Shown: positions 6,371-9,406 of the stretch, one piece after another
How positions within the stretch are numbered: position 1 is the first letter of the stretch
Layout: each line of letters starts with the position of its first letter
Position numbers and translations under genes: made by a program
The notes under the pieces: generated by a model
Seen by the model: the letters and a program-made list of their open reading frames with translations, nothing else
What the model was told of the DNA's origin: nothing
The model's database searches: none
NCBI GenBank assembly: GCA_902476665.1
Contig: CABSEO010000048.1
Location: forward strand, 1-9,406
Length of the DNA stretch: 9,406 nt
Origin: an uncultured Emergencia sp.
GTDB lineage: Bacteria; Bacillota; Clostridia; Peptostreptococcales; Anaerovoracaceae
Reading direction: 5' to 3'

Positions 6371-7028
6371 CTTCATTTCCTTTCTCATGCTGCCTGCTCA
6401 GTTCATGCAGCTTGTTTTCCAGCATAACCACTCTTTTTCTCAGACATTCAAGCTCAGTAGCCACAGGGTCAGGCAGATTGACCTGGTTCAGATCCTCCGT
6501 ACTTTCCCCGTAACGCTTCACAATCTTTCCCGGAATACCTACCACGGTGCATCCCGGCGGAATCTCCTTAAGCACAATAGAGCCGGAACCGATCTTCACA
6601 TCATCTCCCACCTTGAAGGGGCCTAAAACCTTCGCACCAGAGCTGACGATCACCCTGTTTCCGATAGTGGGGTGACGCTTTCCGGAGTCCTTTCCGGTAC
6701 CCCCCAGTGTTACGCCCTGATACAAAGTCACATCATCACCGATCTCTGTGGTTTCACCGATGACTACTGCCATGCCGTGGTCAATAAAGCATCTGCGGCC
6801 AATGACAGCCCCCGGATGAATCTCAATACCTGTAAAAAATCTGGTCAGCTGGGAAATAATTCGAGCCAGCAGCTTCAGATGATGTTTATACAGAAAGTGA
6901 GCAGGCTTATGCCAGATCAGAGACCAGATTCCAGGGTAACAGAGCAGAACCTCCAGACTGTTTCTCGCTGCAGGGTCCTTCTTCAGCACCGTTTGTATAT
7001 CCTCTCTTACATCTCTAAAAAACGCCAT
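6357..7028 (-). CDS. cysE: Serine O-acetyltransferase
   Basis: CysE acetylates L-serine with acetyl-CoA to give O-acetylserine, the first step of cysteine synthesis. At 223 residues it is the short Bacillus-type form, without the long N-terminal helical domain of the 273-residue E. coli enzyme. Residues 1-65 are helical, with the substrate Asp18 in KKDPAARN. From about 68 it is a left-handed beta-helix of hexapeptide repeats: [11 protein letters not shown], the catalytic pair Asp83-His84 in [34 protein letters not shown] and VPGKIV-type turns (VVGIPGKIV). The last 35 residues form a charged helix ([18 protein letters not shown]) that could be a coiled coil. The ATG at 7028 follows GGAAGG by 8 nt; a GTG immediately before it is a poorer choice. 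It begins 33 nt after the cyclophilin gene and overlaps cysS by 14 nt. Confidence 0.95.
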   Translation of the reverse strand: MAFFRDVREDIQTVLKKDPAARNSLEVLLCYPGIWSLIWHKPAHFLYKHHLKLLARIISQLTRFFTGIEIHPGAVIGRRCFIDHGMAVVIGETTEIGDDVTLYQGVTLGGTGKDSGKRHPTIGNRVIVSSGAKVLGPFKVGDDVKIGSGSIVLKEIPPGCTVVGIPGKIVKRYGESTEDLNQVNLPDPVATELECLRKRVVMLENKLHELSRQHEKGNEDENL

Positions 7029-7061
7029 CACACTTTCCTTCCTTTACTTTATCTGCTATCT

Positions 7062-7538
7062 TTATTCTACCACAATTGTCTTAATTCTAACGGGTTCGAT
7101 CGGGCAGTCCATTCTGTCACGCTTTACATTCACGATCTCATTGGCAACCTCCATACCTTCAGTAATTTTACCGAAAGATGCGTACTGTCCGTCAAGATGC
7201 GGAGCATCGGCTACCATAATGAAGAACTGTGAACCTGCGGAATCAGGAATCATGGTTCTTGCCATGGATAACACCCCTGTCGTATGTTTCAGATTGTTTT
7301 CAAAACCATTCATCGTAAATTCACCTTTAATGGTGTATCCCGGACCTCCTGTGCCATTACCGTTCGGACAGCCGCCCTGAATCATGAATCCCGGAATAAC
7401 TCTGTGAAAAGTCAGTCCATCATAAAAGCCTTCCTTTGCCAGCTTCTCAAAATTTTCTACCGTAATCGGAGCAATATCCTCATAAAGCTCCCCCTTCATT
7501 ACGCCGCCGTTTTCCATTTCAATAATTACTTTTTTCAT
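7062..7538 (-). CDS. Cyclophilin-type peptidyl-prolyl cis-trans isomerase
   Basis: This enzyme catalyses cis-trans isomerisation of X-Pro bonds during protein folding. The 158 residues are one complete cyclophilin domain. It has [13 protein letters not shown] (44-56) with the catalytic Arg46, [16 protein letters not shown] in the middle, SAGSQFFIM for the binding groove, and [18 protein letters not shown]. The Trp of human CypA that contacts cyclosporin is His here (APHLDG), as expected for a bacterial form with weak drug binding. There is no signal peptide or lipobox, so it should be cytosolic. The start at 7538 has AAAGGAGAG about 8 nt upstream. It begins 14 nt after the Nudix gene and ends 33 nt before cysE. 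That makes it part of the string, but gives no specific link to cysteine metabolism. Confidence 0.95.
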   Translation of the reverse strand: MKKVIIEMENGGVMKGELYEDIAPITVENFEKLAKEGFYDGLTFHRVIPGFMIQGGCPNGNGTGGPGYTIKGEFTMNGFENNLKHTTGVLSMARTMIPDSAGSQFFIMVADAPHLDGQYASFGKITEGMEVANEIVNVKRDRMDCPIEPVRIKTIVVE

Positions 7539-7552
7539 TGTATGTCTCTCCT

Positions 7553-8011
7553 TTATTCTTGATATCTTAATTTATAATAGGTCATGCCGTTTTTTTCCTC
7601 TTTCAGAATATCCCAGATCTCATCATTAAAAAATTTGGGATATACATGAGACAGTGCGGAAATCTCCTCTCGTGTCATAAACTTCACTTCACGCAGCACC
7701 TGATGGTCCTGATCGAACTCCGGATCACTGCCTAGGGACAGCTCCCCGCCTCTAATTTCAGCCAGCATATAATTAACAAAGCGCTGCCCTCTCTCAGAGA
7801 CTTCTTCAATATGCCAGGCAACCCCCGTCACCTCAACATCAAGTCCCGTCTCTTCTTTCGCTTCCCGAACCGCTGCCTCTATGGAATTCTCACCTTCTTC
7901 AATGCCGCCTCCCGGCACCATCCAGATGTCCTTTTCCTCGTGATGCTGCCTTACCATGAGAATTCTTTCATTGTCATCGGTGATAACTACTCTTACGCCG
8001 CCTACCCACAT
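7553..8011 (-). CDS. Nudix hydrolase (substrate unknown)
   Basis: Nudix enzymes hydrolyse nucleoside diphosphates linked to another group, often removing damaged nucleotides or dinucleotide signals. The 152-residue protein carries a complete Nudix box Gx5Ex7REUxEExGU at residues 35-57 (G35, E41, R49-E50, E53-E54, G56), with the metal-binding glutamates intact. The N-terminal strands ([18 protein letters not shown]) and the P33-GGG turn before the box are typical. The C-terminal half ([20 protein letters not shown], then a tyrosine-rich end) resembles general MutT/ADP-ribose-pyrophosphatase-like members, but the sequence does not fix a substrate. The ATG at 8011 has AGGAG 7 nt upstream and overlaps the end of the second CHR gene by 10 nt, so it is probably coupled to it. 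Confidence 0.93.
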   Translation of the reverse strand: MWVGGVRVVITDDNERILMVRQHHEEKDIWMVPGGGIEEGENSIEAAVREAKEETGLDVEVTGVAWHIEEVSERGQRFVNYMLAEIRGGELSLGSDPEFDQDHQVLREVKFMTREEISALSHVYPKFFNDEIWDILKEEKNGMTYYKLRYQE

Positions 8012-8526
8012 AATAACGCTCCTATCACGCCCGCGCCGATAACCAGCAGAATCGGGCTCACCTTATACTTGCCTGCAAGGATAATCGTCGCAAGCGCAAT
8101 CACGATGGCTACAGGATCCAGCTGTGCAAAAGCACTCTGCCCCATAAAAATCACTGCGGAAGCAATCAGCCCCGCTGTTACGGGACGAATCCCCGCAAAA
8201 GCGCCGTCCATTACCTTGCTGTTTTTAAACTTATTAATAAAATAACATGCCAGCGTGACTAAAATAAAAGAAGGCAGTGCAACACCAAAGGTGGCTGCAA
8301 AAGCACCTGCATATCCTGCGCAGTTAAAGCCCACATAAGTGGCAGCATTGACTGCAATAGGTCCTGGTGTCACCTGCGAAATCGCCACGAGATTGGAAAA
8401 CTCATCCGCTGACATCAACCCAAAAGTTTTAGCACCCTGATAGATAATCGGAAGCATCGCCATGCCTCCACCGAATCCGAACAGGCCGATTTTGGCAAAG
8501 ACGAAAAAAAGCTGCAGATAGATCAT
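8002..8526 (-). CDS. Short-chain CHR family (chromate transporter type) membrane protein, second of a pair
   Basis: This 174-residue protein is one CHR domain with roughly five membrane segments. CHR proteins of known function export chromate and many may move other anions; in Firmicutes they often occur as adjacent short pairs thought to work as a heteromer. Family motifs are present: FAKIGLFGFGGGMAMLPII (10-28) and SQVTPGPIAVNAATYVG (50-66) with the canonical PGP. They are followed by a long hydrophobic helix (GVALPSFILVTLACYFI), GIRPVTAGLIASAVIF and a C-terminal hydrophobic hairpin. A very strong GGAGGTGA site lies 6 nt before the ATG. The ATG overlaps the stop of the upstream CHR gene (ATGA). 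The family call is firm; the transported ion in this organism is not known from sequence. Confidence 0.93.
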   Translation of the reverse strand: MIYLQLFFVFAKIGLFGFGGGMAMLPIIYQGAKTFGLMSADEFSNLVAISQVTPGPIAVNAATYVGFNCAGYAGAFAATFGVALPSFILVTLACYFINKFKNSKVMDGAFAGIRPVTAGLIASAVIFMGQSAFAQLDPVAIVIALATIILAGKYKVSPILLVIGAGVIGALLCG

Positions 8527-9194
8527 TTTTCTTCACCTCCGCCCTCAGAAGGATCAGTGCTACTGTCGAGTTCAGTTTCGTTTGCAGTCTTCCCGGCAGG
8601 CACAGCCTCAGACGCCTTTCCGGCTTTTCCCACAAATCGGTTCTTGATTGCAGTATAAGCCAGCCCCAGCACGATACCGCCCAGAATAGCCCATACAGCG
8701 CTGACTGAAAGCCATGCAATCAGTATAAAAGAAATTAATGCCAAGCCCCAGGAAAAAGGCCCTTTCAAAACCTGTTTTCCGACCTTGTAAGCAGAGAATG
8801 CAATCAAACCTGTAGCAGCCGCTTTAATTCCGGTCAGTGCACCATTGACATAGGCATTGTCTCCAAGACCGTGAAGCAGTTTCACCACAGCAATAATGAT
8901 GATGAAACTGGGAAGCACAATTCCCACAGTAGCCGCCACTGCACCTGCAAGGCCTTTTTTCTTCTGCCCGATATAGGTTGCCATATTGATGGCAATCACC
9001 CCCGGAAGCCCCTGACTCACCGCAATGCAGTCCACGGCCTCTTCTTCGGTCATCCATTTCTTCTGATCCACTACAATTCCCTGAATCAGTGGGATCATAG
9101 CCATTCCACCTCCGATGGTGAAAAGCCCCAGTTTAAAAAATGACCAGAACAGCTGCAGATATAGATTTTCTTTTACTCTGTCAAATTTACTCAT
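8523..9194 (-). CDS. Short-chain CHR family (chromate transporter type) membrane protein, first of a pair
   Basis: This is the upstream partner of the CHR pair, 223 residues. It shows FKLGLFTIGGGMAMIPLI (20-37) and SQGLPGVIAINMATYIG (60-76), then GIVLPSFIIIIAVVKLL, GIKAAATGLIAFSAYKVG and a final hydrophobic hairpin (ISFILIAWLSVSAVWAILGG). The conserved PGP turn is PGV here, while its partner keeps PGP, which suggests the two copies have diverged in role. Residues about 184-223 are an extra hydrophilic tail (Lys/Ala-rich, then Asp/Glu/Ser/Gly-rich) with no counterpart in the partner. The ATG begins 1 nt after the stop of the TRIC-family gene and has no good Shine-Dalgarno sequence, so it probably depends on coupling. 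It overlaps the second CHR gene by 4 nt. The substrate is unknown. Confidence 0.92.
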   Translation of the reverse strand: MSKFDRVKENLYLQLFWSFFKLGLFTIGGGMAMIPLIQGIVVDQKKWMTEEEAVDCIAVSQGLPGVIAINMATYIGQKKKGLAGAVAATVGIVLPSFIIIIAVVKLLHGLGDNAYVNGALTGIKAAATGLIAFSAYKVGKQVLKGPFSWGLALISFILIAWLSVSAVWAILGGIVLGLAYTAIKNRFVGKAGKASEAVPAGKTANETELDSSTDPSEGGGEEK

Positions 9195-9195
9195 A

Positions 9196-9406
9196 TTAGT
9201 CCAGTTTCACTTTCCCCAAATGCAGGTCTTTAAAAATGGCGACAAGTCTGATCGCCAAAGTCACTCCAAAGCTGATATAAAGCGCCCCTGTAATTGTCAC
9301 ATGACCGTAGATCAGTCCATATACAGTTGCCCCGGCAATAGATGCAGCTGCATACACCTCTCTTCTGAAGCATCTCGGAATCTCCTGCACAAAAACATCT
9401 CTCAGA
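9196..9406 (-). CDS. TRIC channel / UPF0126 family membrane protein, C-terminal 69 residues (partial)
   Basis: Only the 3' end is in the window; the frame is open through the 9406 edge. The visible protein reads LRDVFVQEIPRCFRREVYAA, followed by two hydrophobic segments (about ASIAGATVYGLIYG and ALYISFGVTLAIRLVAIF) and a short Lys-rich end. The pattern RDV...EIP..LR.E.YA, then a helix and a final VxxAIRxxAI helix, matches the second repeat of UPF0126 proteins (YicG/YadS type), which are prokaryotic TRIC-like monovalent cation channels of the inner membrane. A GTG at 9390 is an internal codon, not the start. It ends 1 nt before the first CHR gene, so the three membrane protein genes probably share a transcript. 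The call rests on a short fragment but the match is good. Confidence 0.82.
   Translation of the reverse strand, partial: LRDVFVQEIPRCFRREVYAAASIAGATVYGLIYGHVTITGALYISFGVTLAIRLVAIFKDLHLGKVKLD

Noticed and set aside
7029..7061. A T-box or separate promoter ahead of cysE.
   Set aside because: Only 33 nt separate the cyclophilin stop from cysE, too short for a T-box leader. The TAGAAT and GATAAAG strings there lack matching -35 boxes.
1..9406. CRISPR arrays, insertion sequences, prophage, toxin-antitoxin or defence genes.
   Set aside because: No direct repeat arrays, transposase motifs, terminal inverted repeats or att-like duplications at the tRNA were found. The genes are housekeeping or common accessory families.

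Overview
The window reads as a low- to mid-GC Firmicutes chromosome, probably class Clostridia and possibly Lachnospiraceae-like. The reasons are the strong AGGAGG-type ribosome binding sites, a sporulation-type sigma-H gene, and the Firmicutes gene order cysE-cysS-mrnC-...-rlmB-sigH. Almost everything lies on the minus strand, so transcription runs from position 9406 toward position 1. This is a mostly ordinary housekeeping region. I do not see a new defence, mobile or biosynthetic system.

Region 1 (about 9406 down to 1016) looks like one long, tightly packed gene string. In transcription order it holds: the 3' end of a TRIC/UPF0126 membrane channel gene, two short CHR-family (chromate-transporter type) membrane proteins, a Nudix hydrolase, a cytosolic cyclophilin, serine acetyltransferase (cysE), cysteinyl-tRNA synthetase (cysS), Mini-ribonuclease III (mrnC), thymidylate synthase (thyA), dihydrofolate reductase (folA), the 23S rRNA Gm2251 methyltransferase (rlmB), sigma-H (sigH) and a GNAT acetyltransferase. 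Six of the junctions are overlaps of 4-14 nt, most gaps are under 35 nt, and a clear intrinsic terminator follows the GNAT gene.

Region 2 (about 477-1015) has no gene I can call confidently. It has long open stretches in all three minus-strand frames. One of them would be a 146-codon frame but for a single internal TAA. It may be a decayed gene.

Region 3 (473 down to 1) is a tRNA-Thr(GGT) gene with a near-consensus promoter, followed 44 nt later by the start of tuf (EF-Tu), which runs off the window. No terminator or separate promoter is visible between them, so tRNA-Thr and tuf are probably co-transcribed.

Functionally, cysE and cysS link cysteine synthesis to Cys-tRNA charging. mrnC and rlmB act on 23S rRNA. 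thyA and folA form the dTMP/folate cycle: ThyA makes dihydrofolate and DHFR recycles it. The thyA-folA pair sits where, from memory, many clostridia carry thyX. The yacP/rae1 gene usually found between rlmB and sigH is absent, as are rpmG-secE-nusG after sigH.
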